NCBI GenBank assembly: GCA_963555705.1
Contig: OY743180.1
Span: forward strand, 42,502,129 to 42,566,128
Direction: 5' to 3'
DNA length: 64,000 nt
From: Ligustrum vulgare
Taxonomy: Eukaryota > Streptophyta > Magnoliopsida > Lamiales > Oleaceae
Positions 49,001 to 63,300 of this stretch are shown piece after piece; position 1 is the first letter of the stretch, and the number at the start of each line of letters is the position of its first letter. The position numbers and the translations under genes were made by a program. The notes under the pieces were generated by a model that was given only the letters and a program-made list of their open reading frames with translations, was not told the origin of the DNA and made no database searches.

Positions 49001-50326
49001 AGTCCCTTCGAGCTTCAACTCAACAAACAAATCGACAATCAACTTCTTCCGTTATCCTCTAATGCAACAAATTTTCCTTCAAAGAGGAAAAAATGAGAGA
49101 GATCGAATTTTGGAGAACCAAAAATAGATTAAAAATATAAAAAAACGAATCAATGCCTACAAAATAAATGAAGAACACGAAAACTCCATCAATCAGCCGG
49201 GATCGGCACAAGAACGATGATGATCGGAACGGTCGACAAGAATTCGGAGCCGTACAGAGACGAATTTTTAGGGTTTTAAGGAAAATGAAATAGAATTTGA
49301 CATAACGTGTCCAGCTAAAAGTACGGGCAGCCCAAACAATTCCATGCAAATCATGGAGTTTGGATTCCGGAACTTAACAGTTAACACCAAAATACAGCGT
49401 TTGAGAAGTCCCTTCGAGCTTCAACTCAACAAACAAATCGACAATCAACTTCTTCCGTTATCCTCTAATGCAACAAATTTTCCTTCAAAGTGGAAAAAAT
49501 GAGAGAGATTGAATTTCGGAGAATCAAAAATAGATTTAAAATATGAAAAAACGAATCAATACCTACGAAATAAATGAAGAACACGAAAACTCCATCAATC
49601 AGCCGGGATCGGCACAGGAACGATGATGATCAGAACGGTCGACTGTCCTTCAAAGAGGAAAAAATGAGTGAGATGGAATTTTGGAGAACCAAAAAATAAA
49701 TTAAAAGTATGAAAAAACGAATCAATTCCTACAAAATAAATGAAGAACGCGAAAACTCTAGCAATCAGCAGGGATCGGCACAAGAACGATGATGATCGGA
49801 ACGGTCGACAAGAATTCGGCGCCGCACAGAGAGGAATTCTTAGGGTTTTAAGGAAAATCAAATAGAATTTGACATAACGTGTCCAGCTAAAAGTACGGGC
49901 AGCCCAAACAATTCCATGCAAAGCATGGAGTTTGGATTCCGGAACTTAACAGTTAACACCAAAATAGAGCGTTTGAGAAGTACCTTCGAGCTTCAACTCA
50001 ACAAACAAATCGACAATCAACTTCTTCCGTTATCCTCTGATGCAACAAATTTTCCTTCAAAGAGGAAAAAATGAGAGAGATTGAATTTCGGAGAATCAAA
50101 AATAGATTAAAAATATGAAAAAACGAATCAATACCTACGAAATAAATGAAGAACACGAAAACTCCATCAATCAGCCGGGATCGGCACAAGAACGATGATG
50201 ATCGGAACGGTCGAAAAGAATTCGGAGCCGCACAGAGACGAATTTTTAGGGTTTTAAGGAAAATGAAATAGAATTTGACATATCGTGTCCAGCTAAAAGT
50301 ACGGGCATCCCAAACAATTCCATGCA
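43057..50326. repeat. Mixed satellite units with more sequence variation
   Basis: 406-, about 572- and about 739-bp units with more private substitutions than elsewhere. Two adjacent 739-bp units (about 45584-46323 and 44846-45584) share GTCAACTGTCTTTC and CCTAACAATTAAATG. I saw no non-satellite insert. Confidence 0.7.
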
Positions 50327-53300
50327 AATCATGGAGTTTGGATTCCGGAACTTAACAGTTAACACCAAAATACAGCGTTTGAGAAGTCCCTTCGAGCTTC
50401 AACTCAACAAACAAATCGACAATCAACTTCTTCCGTTATCCTCTAATGCAACAAATTTTCCTTCAAAGAGGAAAAAATGAGTGAGACGGAATTTTGGAGA
50501 ACCAAAAAATAAATTAAAAGTATGAAAAAACGAATCAATTCCTACAAATTAAATGAAGAACGCGAAAACTCCAGCAATCAGCAGGGATCGGCACAAGAAC
50601 GATGATGATCGGAACGGTCGACAAGAATTCGGAGCCGCACAGAGACGAATTTTTAGGGTTTTAAGGAAAATGAAATAGAATTTGACATAACGTGTCCAGC
50701 TAAAAGTACGGGCAGCCCAAACAATTCCATGCAAATCATGGAGTTTGGATTCCGGAACTTAACAGTTAACACCAAAATACAGCGTTTGAGAAGTCCCTTC
50801 GAGCTTCAACTCAACAAACAAATCGACAATCAACTTCTTCCGTTATCCTCTAATGCAACAAATTTTCCTTCAAAGAGGAAAAAATGAGAGAGATCGAATT
50901 TTGGAGAACCAAAAATAGATTAAAAATATGAAAAAACGAATCAATACCTAAAAAATAAATGAAGAACGCGAAAACTCCATCAATCAGCCGGGATCGGCAC
51001 AAGAACGATGATGATCAGAACGGTCGACTTTCCTTCAAAGAGGAAAAAATGAGTGAGATGGAATTTTGGAGAACCAAAAAATAAATTAAAATTATGAAAA
51101 AACGAATCAATTACTACAAAATAAATGAAGAACGCGAAAACTCCAGCAATCAGCAGGGATCGGGACAAGAAATATGATGATCAGAACGGTCGACTGTCCT
51201 TCAAAGAGGAAAAAATGAGTGAGATGGAATTTTTGAGAACCAAAAAATAAATTAAAAGTATGAAAAAACGAATCAATTCCTACAAATTAAATGAAGAACG
51301 CGAAAACTCCAGCAATCAGCAGGGATCGGCACAAGAACGATGATGATCGGAACGATCGACAAGAATTCGGAGCCGCACAGAGAGGAATTCTTAGGGTTTT
51401 AAGGAAAATGAAATAGAATTTGACAAAACGTGTCCAGCTAAAAGTACGGGCAGCCCAAACAATTCCATGCAAAGCATGGAGTTTGGATTTCGGAACTTAA
51501 CAGTTAACACCAAAATACAGCGTTTGAGAAGTACCTTCGAGCTTCAACTCAACAAACAAATCGACAATCAACTTCTTCCGTTATCCTCTAATGCAACAAA
51601 TTTTCCTTCAAAGAGGAAAAAATGAGAGAGATCGAATTTTGGAGAACCAAAAATAGATTAAAAATATGAAAAAACGAATCAATACTTAAAAAATAAATGA
51701 AGAACGCGAAAACTCCATCAATCAGCCGGGATCGGCACAAGAACGATGATGATCAGAACGGTCGACTTTCCTTCAAAGAGGAAAAAATGAGTGAGATGGA
51801 ATTTTGGAGAACCAAAAATAAATTAAAAGTACGAAAAAACGAATCAATTCCTACAAAATAAATGAAGATCGCGAAAACTCCAGCAATCAGCAGGGATCGA
51901 CACAAGAACGATGATGATCGGAACGGTCGACAAGAATTCGGAGCCGCACAGAGAGGAATTCTTAGGGTTTTAAGGAAAATCAAATAGAATTTGACATAAC
52001 GTGTCCAGCTAAAAGTACGGGCAGCCCAAACAATTCCATGCAAAGCATGGAGTTTGGATTCCGGAACTTAACAGTTAACACCAAAATAGAGCGTTTGAGA
52101 AGTACCTTCGAGCTTCAACTCAACAAACAAATCGACAATCAACTTCTTCCGTTATCCTCTGATGCAACAAATTTTCCTTCAAAGAGGAAAAAATGAGAGA
52201 GATTGAATTTCGGAGAATCAAAAATAGATTAAAAATATGAAAAAACGAATCAATACCTACGAAATAAATGAAGAACACGAAAACTCCATCAATCAGCCGG
52301 GATCGGCACAAGAACGATGATGATCGGAACGGTCGACAAGAATTCGGAGCCGCACAGAGACGAATTTTTAGGGTTTTAAGGAAAATGAAATAGAATTTGA
52401 CATAACGTGTCCAGCTAAAAGTACGGGCAGCCCAAACAATTCCATGCAAATCATGGAGTTTGGATTCCGGAACTTAACAGTTAACACCAAAATACAGCGT
52501 TTGAGAAGTCCCTTCGAGCTTCAACTCAACAAACAAATCGACAATCAACTTCTTCCGTTATCCTCTAATGCAACAAATTTTCCTTCAAAGAGGAAAAAAT
52601 GAGTGAGACGGAATTTTGGAGAACCAAAAAATAAATTAAAAGTATGAAAAAACGAATCAATTCCTACAAATTAAATGAAGAACGCGAAAACTCCAGCAAT
52701 CAGCAGGGATCGGCACAAGAACGATGATGATCGGAACGGTCGACAAGAATTCGGAGCCGCACAGAGACGAATTTTTAGGGTTTTAAGGAAAATGAAATAG
52801 AATTTGACATAACGTGTCCAGCTAAAAGTACGGGCAGCCCAAACAATTCCATGCAAATCATGGAGTTTGGATTCCGGAACTTAACAGTTAACACCAAAAT
52901 ACAGCGTTTGAGAAGTCCCTTCGAGCTTCAACTCAACAAACAAATCGACAATCAACTTCTTCCGTTATCCTCTAATGCAACAAATTTTCCTTCAAAGAGG
53001 AAAAAATGAGAGAGATCGAATTTTGGAGAACCAAAAATAGATTAAAAATATGAAAAAACGAATCAATACCTAAAAAATAAATGAAGAACGCGAAAACTCC
53101 ATCAATCAGCCGGGATCGGCACAAGAACGATGATGATCAGAACGGTCGACTTTCCTTCAAAGAGGAAAAAATGAGTGAGATGGAATTTTGGAGAACCAAA
53201 AAATAAATTAAAATTATGAAAAAACGAATCAATTACTACAAAATAAATGAAGAACGCGAAAACTCCAGCAATCAGCAGGGATCGGGACAAGAAATATGAT

Positions 53301-56285
53301 GATCAGAACGGTCGACTGTCCTTCAAAGAGGAAAAAATGAGTGAGATGGAATTTTTGAGAACCAAAAAATAAATTAAAAGTATGAAAAAACGAATCAATT
53401 CCTACAAATTAAATGAAGAACGCGAAAACTCCAGCAATCAGCAGGGATCGGCACAAGAACGATGATGATCGGAACGATCGACAAGAATTCGGAGCCGCAC
53501 AGAGAGGAATTCTTAGGGTTTTAAGGAAAATGAAATAGAATTTGACAAAACGTGTCCAGCTAAAAGTACGGGCAGCCCAAACAATTCCATGCAAAGCATG
53601 GAGTTTGGATTTCGGAACTTAACAGTTAACACCAAAATACAGCGTTTGAGAAGTACCTTCGAGCTTCAACTCAACAAACAAATCGACAATCAACTTCTTC
53701 CGTTATCCTCTAATGCAACAAATTTTCCTTCAAAGAGGAAAAAATGAGAGAGATCGAATTTTGGAGAACCAAAAATAGATTAAAAATATGAAAAAACGAA
53801 TCAATACTTAAAAAATAAATGAAGAACGCGAAAACTCCATCAATCAGCCGGGATCGGCACAAGAACGATGATGATCAGAACGGTCGACTTTCCTTCAAAG
53901 AGGAAAAAATGAGTGAGATGGAATTTTGGAGAACCAAAAATAAATTAAAAGTACGAAAAAACGAATCAATTCCTACAAAATAAATGAAGATCGCGAAAAC
54001 TCCAGCAATCAGCAGGGATCGACACAAGAACGATGATGATCGGAACGGTCGACAAGAATTCGGAGCCGCACAGAGAGGAATTCTTAGGGTTTTAAGGAAA
54101 ATGAAATAGAATTTGACATAACGTGTCCAGCTAAAAGTACGGGCAGCCCAAACAATTCCATGCAAAGCATGGAGTTTGGATTCCGGAACTTAACAGTTAA
54201 CACCAAAATACAGCGTTTGAGAAGTCCCTTCGAGCTTCAACTCAACAAACAAATCGACAATCAACTTCTTCCGTTATCCTCTAATGCAAAAAATTTTCCT
54301 TCAAAGAGGAAAAAATGAGAGAGATCGAATTTTGGAGAACCAAAAATAGATTAAAAATATAAAAAAACGAATCAATGCCTACAAAATAAATGAAGAACAC
54401 GAAAACTCCATCAATCAGCCGGGATCGGCACAAGAACGATGATGATCGGAACGGTAGACAAGAATTCGGAGCCGCACAGAGACGAATTTTTAGGGTTTTA
54501 AGGAAAATGAAATAGAATTTGACATAACGTGTCCAGCTAAAAGTACGGGCAGCCCAAACAATTCCATGCAAATCATGGAGTTTGGATTCCGGAACTTAAC
54601 AGTTAACACCAAAATACAGCGTTTGAGAAGTCCCTTCGAGCTTCAACTCAACAAACAAATCGACAATCAACTTCTTCCGTTATCCTCTAATGCAACAAAT
54701 TTTCCTTCAAAGAGGAAAAAATGAGAGAGATTGAATTTCGGAGAATCAAAAATAGATTTAAAATATGAAAAAACGAATCAATACCTACGAAATAAATGAA
54801 GAACACGAAAACTCCATCAATCAGCCGGGATCGGCACAAGAACGATGATGATCAGAACGGTCGACTGTCCTTCAAAGAGTAAAAAATGAGTGAGATGGAA
54901 TTTTGGAGAACCAAAAAATAAATTAAAATTATGAAAAAACGAATCAATTACTACAAAATAAATGAAGAACGCGAAAACTCCAGCAATCAGCAGGGATCGG
55001 GACAAGAAATATGATGATCAGAACGGTCGACTGTCCTTCAAAGAGGAAAAAATGAGTGAGATGGAATTTTTGAGAACCAAAAAATAAATTAAAAGTATGA
55101 AAAAACGAATCAATTCCTACAAATTAAATGAAGAACGCGAAAACTCCAGCAATCAGCAGGGATCGGCACAAGAACGATGATGATCGGAACGATCGACAAG
55201 AATTCGGAGCCGCACAGAGAGGAATTCTTAGGGTTTTAAGGAAAATGAAATAGAATTTGACAAAACGTGTCCAGCTAAAAGTACGGGCAGCCCAAACAAT
55301 TCCATGCAAAGCATGGAGTTTGGATTTCGGAACTTAACAGTTAACACCAAAATACAGCGTTTGAGAAGTACCTTCGAGCTTCAACTCAACAAACAAATCG
55401 ACAATCAACTTCTTCCGTTATCCTCTAATGCAACAAATTTTCCTTCAAAGAGGAAAAAATGAGAGAGATCGAATTTTGGAGAACCAAAAATAGATTAAAA
55501 ATATGAAAAAACGAATCAATACTTAAAAAATAAATGAAGAACGCGAAAACTCCATCAATCAGCCGGGATCGGCACAAGAACGATGATGATCAGAACGGTC
55601 GACTTTCCTTCAAAGAGGAAAAAATGAGTGAGATGGAATTTTGGAGAACCAAAAATAAATTAAAAGTACGAAAAAACGAATCAATTCCTACAAAATAAAT
55701 GAAGATCGCGAAAACTCCAGCAATCAGCAGGGATCGACACAAGAACGATGATGATCGGAACGGTCGACAAGAATTCGGAGCCGCACAGAGAGGAATTCTT
55801 AGGGTTTTAAGGAAAATGAAATAGAATTTGACATAACGTGTCCAGCTAAAAGTACGGGCAGCCCAAACAATTCCATGCAAAGCATGGAGTTTGGATTCCG
55901 GAACTTAACAGTTAACACCAAAATACAGCGTTTGAGAAGTCCCTTCGAGCTTCAACTCAACAAACAAATCGACAATCAACTTCTTCCGTTATCCTCTAAT
56001 GCAAAAAATTTTCCTTCAAAGAGGAAAAAATGAGAGAGATCGAATTTTGGAGAACCAAAAATAGATTAAAAATATAAAAAAACGAATCAATGCCTACAAA
56101 ATAAATGAAGAACACGAAAACTCCATCAATCAGCCGGGATCGGCACAAGAACGATGATGATCGGAACGGTAGACAAGAATTCGGAGCCGCACAGAGACGA
56201 ATTTTTAGGGTTTTAAGGAAAATGAAATAGAATTTGACATAACGTGTCCAGCTAAAAGTACGGGCAGCCCAAACAATTCCATGCA
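50327..56285. repeat. Higher-order repeat of 2122, 2122 and 1715 bp
   Basis: Copies start at 50327, 52449 and 54571. The first two hold units of 407, 738, 571 and 406 bp; the third lacks the 407-bp unit, giving 1715 bp. All share GGGACAAGAAATATGATG (about 51167, 53289, 55004), GGAATTTTTGAGAACC and TTGACAAAACGTG. A diverged fourth 1715-bp copy lies at 59630-61344. Confidence 0.87.
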
Positions 56286-59200
56286 AATCATGGAGTTTGG
56301 ATTCCGGAACTTAACAGTTAACACCAAAATACAGCGTTTGAGAAGTCCCTTCGAGCTTCAACTCAACAAACAAATCGACAATCAACTTCTTCCGTTATCC
56401 TCTAATGCAACAAATTTTCCTTCAAAGAGGAAAAAATGAGAGAGATTGAATTTCGGAGAATCAAAAATAGATTTAAAATATGAAAAAACGAATCAATACC
56501 TACGAAATAAATGAAGAACACGAAAACTCCATCAATCAGCCGGGATCGGCACAAGAACGATGATGATCAGAACGGTCGACTGTCCTTCAAAGAGTAAAAA
56601 ATGAGTGAGATGGAATTTTGGAGAACCAAAAAATAAATTAAAAGTATGAAAAAACGAATCAATTCCTACAAAATAAATGAAGAACGCGAAAACTCTAGCA
56701 ATCAGCAGGGATCGGCACAAGAACGATGATGATCGGAACGGTCGACAAGAATTCGGAGCCGCACAGAGAGGAATTCTTAGGGTTTTAAGGAAAATCAAAT
56801 AGAATTTGACATAACGTGTCCAGCTGAAAGTACGGGCAGCCCAAAAAATTCCATGCAAAGCATGGAGTTTGGATTCCGGAACTTAACAGTTAACACCAAA
56901 ATACAGCGTTTGAGAAGTACCTTCGAGCTTCAACTCAACAAACAAATCGACAATCAACTTCTTCCGTTATCCTCTAATGCAACAAATTTTCCTTCAAAGA
57001 GGAAAAAATGAGAGATATTGAATTTCGGAGAATCAAAAATAGATTAAAAATATGAAAAAACGAATCAATACCTACGAAATAAATGAAGAACACGAAAACT
57101 CCATCAATCAGCCGGGATCGGCACAAGAACGATGATGATCGGAACGGTCGAAAAGAATTCGGAGCCGCACAGAGACGAATTTTTAGGGTTTTAAGGAAAA
57201 TGAAATAGAATTTGACATAACGTGTCCAGCTAAAAGTACGGGCATCCCAAACAATTCCATGCAAATCATGGAGTTTGGATTCCGGAACTTAACAGTTAAC
57301 ACCAAAATACAGCGTTTGAGAAGTCCCTTCGAGCTTCAACTCAACAAACAAATCGACAATCAACTTCTTCCGTTATCCTCTAATGCAACAAATTTTCCTT
57401 CAAAGAGGAAAAAATGAGTGAGACGGAATTTTGGAGAACCAAAAAATAAATTAAAAGTATGAAAAAACGAATCAATTCCTACAAATTAAATGAAGAACGC
57501 GAAAACTCCAGCAATCAGCAGGGATCGGCACAAGAACGATGATGATCGGAACGGTCGACAAGAATTCGGAGCCGCACAGAGAGGAATTCTTAGGGTTTTT
57601 AGGAAAATGAAATAGAATTTGACATAACGTGTCTAGCTAAAAGTACGGGCAGCCCAAACAATTCCATGCAAAGCATGGAGTTTGGATTCCGGAACTTAAC
57701 AGTTAACACCAAAATACAGCGTTTGAGAAGTACCTTCGAGCTTCAACGCAACAAACAAATCGACAATCAACTTCTTCCGTTATCCTCTAATTTAACAAAT
57801 TTTCCTTCAAAGAGCAAAAAATGAGTGAAACGGAATTTTGGAGAACCAAAAAATAAATTAAAAGTATGAAAAAACGAATCAATTCCTACAAATTAAATGA
57901 AGAACGCGAAAACTCCAGCAATCAGCAGGGATCGGCACAAGAACGATGATGATCGGAACGGTCGACAAGAATTCGGAGCCGCACAGAGAGGAATTCTTAG
58001 GGTTTTTAGGAAAATGAAATAGAATTTGACATAACGTGTCCAACTAAAAGTACGGGCAACCCAAACAATTCCATGCAAAGCATGGAGTTTGGATTCCGGA
58101 ACTTAACAGTTAACACCGAAATATAGCGTTTGAGAAGTACCTTCGAGCTTCAACGCAACAAACAAATCGACAATCAACTTCTTCCGTTATCCTCTAATGC
58201 AACAAATTTTCCTTCAAAGAGGAAAAAATGAGTGAGATGGAATTTTGGAGAACCAAAAAATAAATTAAAATTATAAAAAAACGAATCAATTACTACAAAA
58301 TAAATGAAGAACGCGAAAACTCCAGCAATCAGCAGGGATCGGGACAAGAACGATGATGATCAGAACGGTCGACTGTCCTTCAAAGAGGAAAAAATGAGTG
58401 AGATGGAATTTTTGAGAACCAAAAAATAAATTAAAAGTATGAAAAAACGAATCAATTCCTACAAATTAAATGAAGAACGCGAAAACTCCAGCAATCAGCA
58501 GGGATCGGCACAAGAACGATGATGATCGGAACGGTCGACAAGAATTCGGAGCCGCACAGAGAGGAATTCTTAGGGTTTTAAGGAAAATGAAATAGAATTT
58601 GACAAAACGTGTCCAGCTAAAAGTACGGGCAGCCCAAACAATTCCATGCAAAGCATGGAGTTTGGATTCCGGAACTTAACAATTAACACCAAAATACAGC
58701 GTTTGAGAAGTACCTTCGAGCTTCAACTCAACAAACAAATCGACAATCAACTTATTCCGTTATCCTCTAATGCAACAAATTTTCCTTCAAAGAGGAAAAA
58801 ATGAGAGAGATCGAATTTTGGAGAACCAAAAATAGATTAAAAATATGAAAAAACGAATCAATACCTACAAAATAAATGAAGAACACGAAAACTCCATCAA
58901 TCAGCCGGGATCGGCACAAGAACGATGATGATCAGAACGGTCGACTGTCCTTCAAAGAGGAAAAAATGAGTGAGATGGAATTTTGGAGAACCAAAAAATA
59001 AATTAAAAGTATGAAAAAACGAATCAATTCCTACAAAATAAATGAAGAACGCGAAAACTCTAGCAATCAGCAGGGATCGGCACAAGAACGATGATGATCG
59101 GAACGGTCGACAAGAATTCAGAGCCGCACAGAGAGGAATTCTTAGGGTTTTAAGGAAAATCAAATAGAATTTGACATAACGTGTCCAGCTAAAAGTACGG

Positions 59201-61344
59201 GCAGCCCAAACAATTCCATGCAAAGCATGGAGTTTGGATTCCGGAACTTAACAGTTAACACCAAAATACAGCGTTTGAGAAGTCCCTTCGAGCTTCAACT
59301 CAACAAACAAATCGACAATCAACTTCTTCCGTTATCCTCTAATGCAACAAATTTTCCTTCAAAGAGGAAAAAATGAGTGAGACGGAATTTTGGAGAACCA
59401 AAAAATAAATTAAAAGTATGAAAAAACGAATCAATTCCTACAAATTAAATGAAGAACGCGAAAACTCCAGCAATCAGCAGGGATCGGCACAAGAACGATG
59501 ATGATCAGAACGGTCGACAAGAATTCGGAGCCGCACAGAGACGAATTTTTAGGGTTTTAAGGAAAATGAAATAGAATTTGACATAACGTGTCCAGCTAAA
59601 AGTACGGGCAGCCCAAACAATTCCATGCAAATCATGGAGTTTGGATTCCGGAACTTAACAGTTAACACCAAAATACAGCGTTTGAGAAGTCCCTTCGAGC
59701 TTCAACTCAACAAACAAATCGACAATCAACTTCTTCCGTTATCCTCTAATGCAACAAATTTTCCTTCAAAGAGGAAAAAATGAGAGAGATCGAATTTTGG
59801 AGAACCAAAAATAGATTAAAAATATGAAAAAACGAATCAATACCTAAAAAATAATTGAAGAACGCGAAAACTCCATCAATCAGCCGGGATCGGCACAAGA
59901 ACGATGATGATCAGAACGGTCGACTTTCCTTCAAAGAGGAAAAAATGAGTGAGATGGAATTTTGGAGAACCAAAAAATAAATTAAAATTATGAAAAAACG
60001 AATCAATTACTACAAAATAAATGAAGAACGCGAAAACTCCAGCAATCAGCAGGGATCGGGACAAGAAATATGATGATCAGAACGGTCGACTGTCCTTCAA
60101 AGAGGAAAAAATGAGTGAGATGGAATTTTTGAGAACCAAAAAATAAATTAAAAGTATGAAAAAACGAATCAATTCCTACAAATTAAATGAAGAACGCGAA
60201 AACTCCAGCAATCAGCAGGGATCGGCACAAGAACGATGATGATCGGAACGATCGACAAGAATTCGGAGCCGCACAGAGACGAATTCTTAGGGTTTTAAGG
60301 AAAATGAAATAGAATTTGACAAAACGTGTCCAGCTAAAAGTACGGGCAGCCCAAACAATTCCATGCAAAGCATGGAGTTTGGATTCCGGAACTTAACAGT
60401 TAACACCAAAATACAGCGTTTGAGAAGTACCTTCGAGCTTCAACTCAACAAACAAATCGACAATCAACTTCTTCCGTTATCCTCTAATGCAACAAATTTT
60501 CCTTCAAAGAGGAAAAAATGAGAGAGATCGAATTTTGGAGAACCAAAAATAGATTAAAAATATGAAAAAACGAATCAATACCTAAAAAATAAATGAAGAA
60601 CGCGAAAACTCCATCAATCAGCCGGGATCGGCACAAGAACGATGATGATCAGAACGGTCGACTTTCCTTCAAAGAGGAAAAAATGAGTGAGATGGAATTT
60701 TGGAGAACCAAAAATAAATTAAAAGTACGAAAAAACGAATCAATTCCTACAAAATAAATGAAGATCGCGAAAACTCCAGCAATCAGCAGGGATCGACACA
60801 AGAACGATGATGATCGGAATGGTCGACAAGAATTCGGAGCCGCACAGAGAGGAATTCTTAGGGTTTTAAGGAAAATGAAATAGAATTTGACATAACGTGT
60901 CCAGCTAAAAGTACGGGCAGCCCAAACAATTCCATGCAAAGCATGGAGTTTGGATTCCGGAACTTAACAGTTAACACCAAAATACAGCGTTTGAGAAGTC
61001 CCTTCGAGCTTCAACTCAACAAACAAATCGACAATCAACTTCTTCCGTTATCCTCTAATGCAAAAAATTTTCCTTCAAAGAGGAAAAAATGAGAGAGATC
61101 GAATTTTGGAGAACCAAAAATAGATTAAAAATATAAAAAAACGAATCAATGCCTACAAAATAAATGAAGAACACGAAAACTCCATCAATCAGCCGGGATC
61201 GGCACAAGAACGATGATGATCGGAACGGTCGACAAGAATTCGGAGCCGCACAGAGACGAATTTTTAGGGTTTTAAGGAAAATGAAATAGAATTTGACATA
61301 ACGTGTCCAGCTAAAAGTACGGGCAGCCCAAACAATTCCATGCA
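56286..61344. repeat. Mixed satellite units, including a fourth 1715-bp copy
   Basis: Single 406- to 572-bp units, two 407-bp units with GGGTTTTTAGG (57594, 58001) that look like a local duplication, and then the 1715-bp series at 59630-61344. The B module at 61250-61370 combines the B2 left part with the B1 palindrome, a probable recombinant. Confidence 0.72.
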
Positions 61345-63300
61345 AAGCATGGAGTTTGGATTCCGGAACTTAACAATTAACACCAAAATACAGCGTTTGA
61401 GAAGTACCTTCGAGCTTCAACTCAACAAACAAATCGACAATCTACTTCTTCCGTTATCCTCTAATGCAACAAATTTTCCTTCAAAGAGGAAAAAATGAGA
61501 GAGATCGAATTTTGGAGAACCAAAAATAGATTAAAAATATGAAAAAACAAATCAATACCTACAAAATAAATGAAGAACACGAAAACTCCATCAATCAGCC
61601 GGGATCGGCACAAGAACGATGATGATCAGAACGGTCGACTGTCCTTCAAAGAGGAAAAAATGAGTGAGATGGAATTTTGGAGAACCAAAAAATAAATTAA
61701 AAGTTTGAAAAAACGAATCAATTCCTACAAAATAAATGAAGAACGCGAAAACTCTAGCAATCAGCAGGGATCGGCACAAGAACGATGATGATCGGAACGG
61801 TCGACAAGAATTCGGAGCCGCACAGAGAGGAATTCTTAGGGTTTTAAGGAAAATCAAATAGAATTTGACATAACGTGTCCAGCTAAAAGTACGGGCAGCC
61901 CAAACAATTCCATGCAAAGCATGGAGTTTGGATTCCGGAACTTAACAGTTAACACCAAAATACAGCGTTTGAGAAGTACCTTCGAGCTTCAACGCAACAA
62001 ACAAATCGACAATCAACTTCTTCCGTTATCCTCTAATGCAACAAATTTTCCTTCAAAGAGGAAAAAATGAGAGAGATCGAATTTCGGAGAACCAAAAATA
62101 GATTAAAAATACAAAAAACCGAATCAATACCAACAAAATAAATGAAGAACACGAAAACTCCATCAATCAGCCGGGATCGGCACAAGAACGATGATGATCG
62201 GAACGGTCGACAAGAATTCGGAGCCGCACAGAGACGAATTTTTAGGGTTTTAAGGAAAATGAAATAGAATTTGACATAACGTGTCCAGCTAAAAGTACGG
62301 GCAGCCCAAACAATTCCATGCAAATCATGGAGTTTGGATTCCGGAACTTAACAGTTAACACCAAAATACAGCGTTTGAGAAGTCCCTTCGAGCTTCAACT
62401 CAACAAACAAATCGACAATCAACTTCTTCCGTTATCCTCTAATGCAACAAATTTTCCTTCAAAGAGGAAAAAATGAGAGAGATCGAATTTTGGAGAACCA
62501 AAAATAGATTAAAAATATGAAAAAACAAATCAATACCTACAAAATAAATGAAGAACACGAAAACTCCATCAATCAGCCGGGATCGGCACAAGAACGATGA
62601 TGATCAGAACGGTCGACTGTCCTTCAAAGAGGAAAAAATGAGTGAGATGGAATTTTGGAGAACCAAAAAATAAATTAAAAGTTTGAAAAAACGAATCAAT
62701 TCCTACAAAATAAATGAAGAACGCGAAAACTCTAGCAATCAGCAGGGATCGGCACAAGAACGATGATGATCGGAACGGTCGACAAGAATTCGGAGCCGCA
62801 CAGAGAGGAATTCTTAGGGTTTTAAGGAAAATCAAATAGAATTTGACATAACGTGTCCAGCTAAAAGTACGGGCAGCCCAAACAATTCCATGCAAAGCAT
62901 GGAGTTTGGATTCCGGAACTTAACAGTTAACACCAAAATACAGCGTTTGAGAAGTACCTTCGAGCTTCAACGCAACAAACAAATCGACAATCAACTTCTT
63001 CCGTTATCCTCTAATGCAACAAATTTTCCTTCAAAGAGGAAAAAATGAGAGAGATCGAATTTCGGAGAACCAAAAATAGATTAAAAATACGAAAAACCGA
63101 ATCAATACCAACAAAATAAATGAAGAACACGAAAACTCCATCAATCAGCCGGGATCGGCACAAGAACGATGATGATCGGAACGGTCGACAAGAATTCGGA
63201 GCCGCACAGAGACGAATTTTTAGGGTTTTAAGGAAAATGAAATAGAATTTGACATAACGTGTCCAGCTAAAAGTACGGGCAGCCCAAACAATTCCATGCA
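61345..63300. repeat. Two copies of a 978-bp higher-order repeat
   Basis: 61345-62322 and 62323-63300, each 572 plus 406 bp. Shared markers are AAGTTTGAAAAAACG (about 61700 and 62678) and ACCGAATCAATACCAAC. They differ at few places, for example near 62111 versus 63089. Confidence 0.85.
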
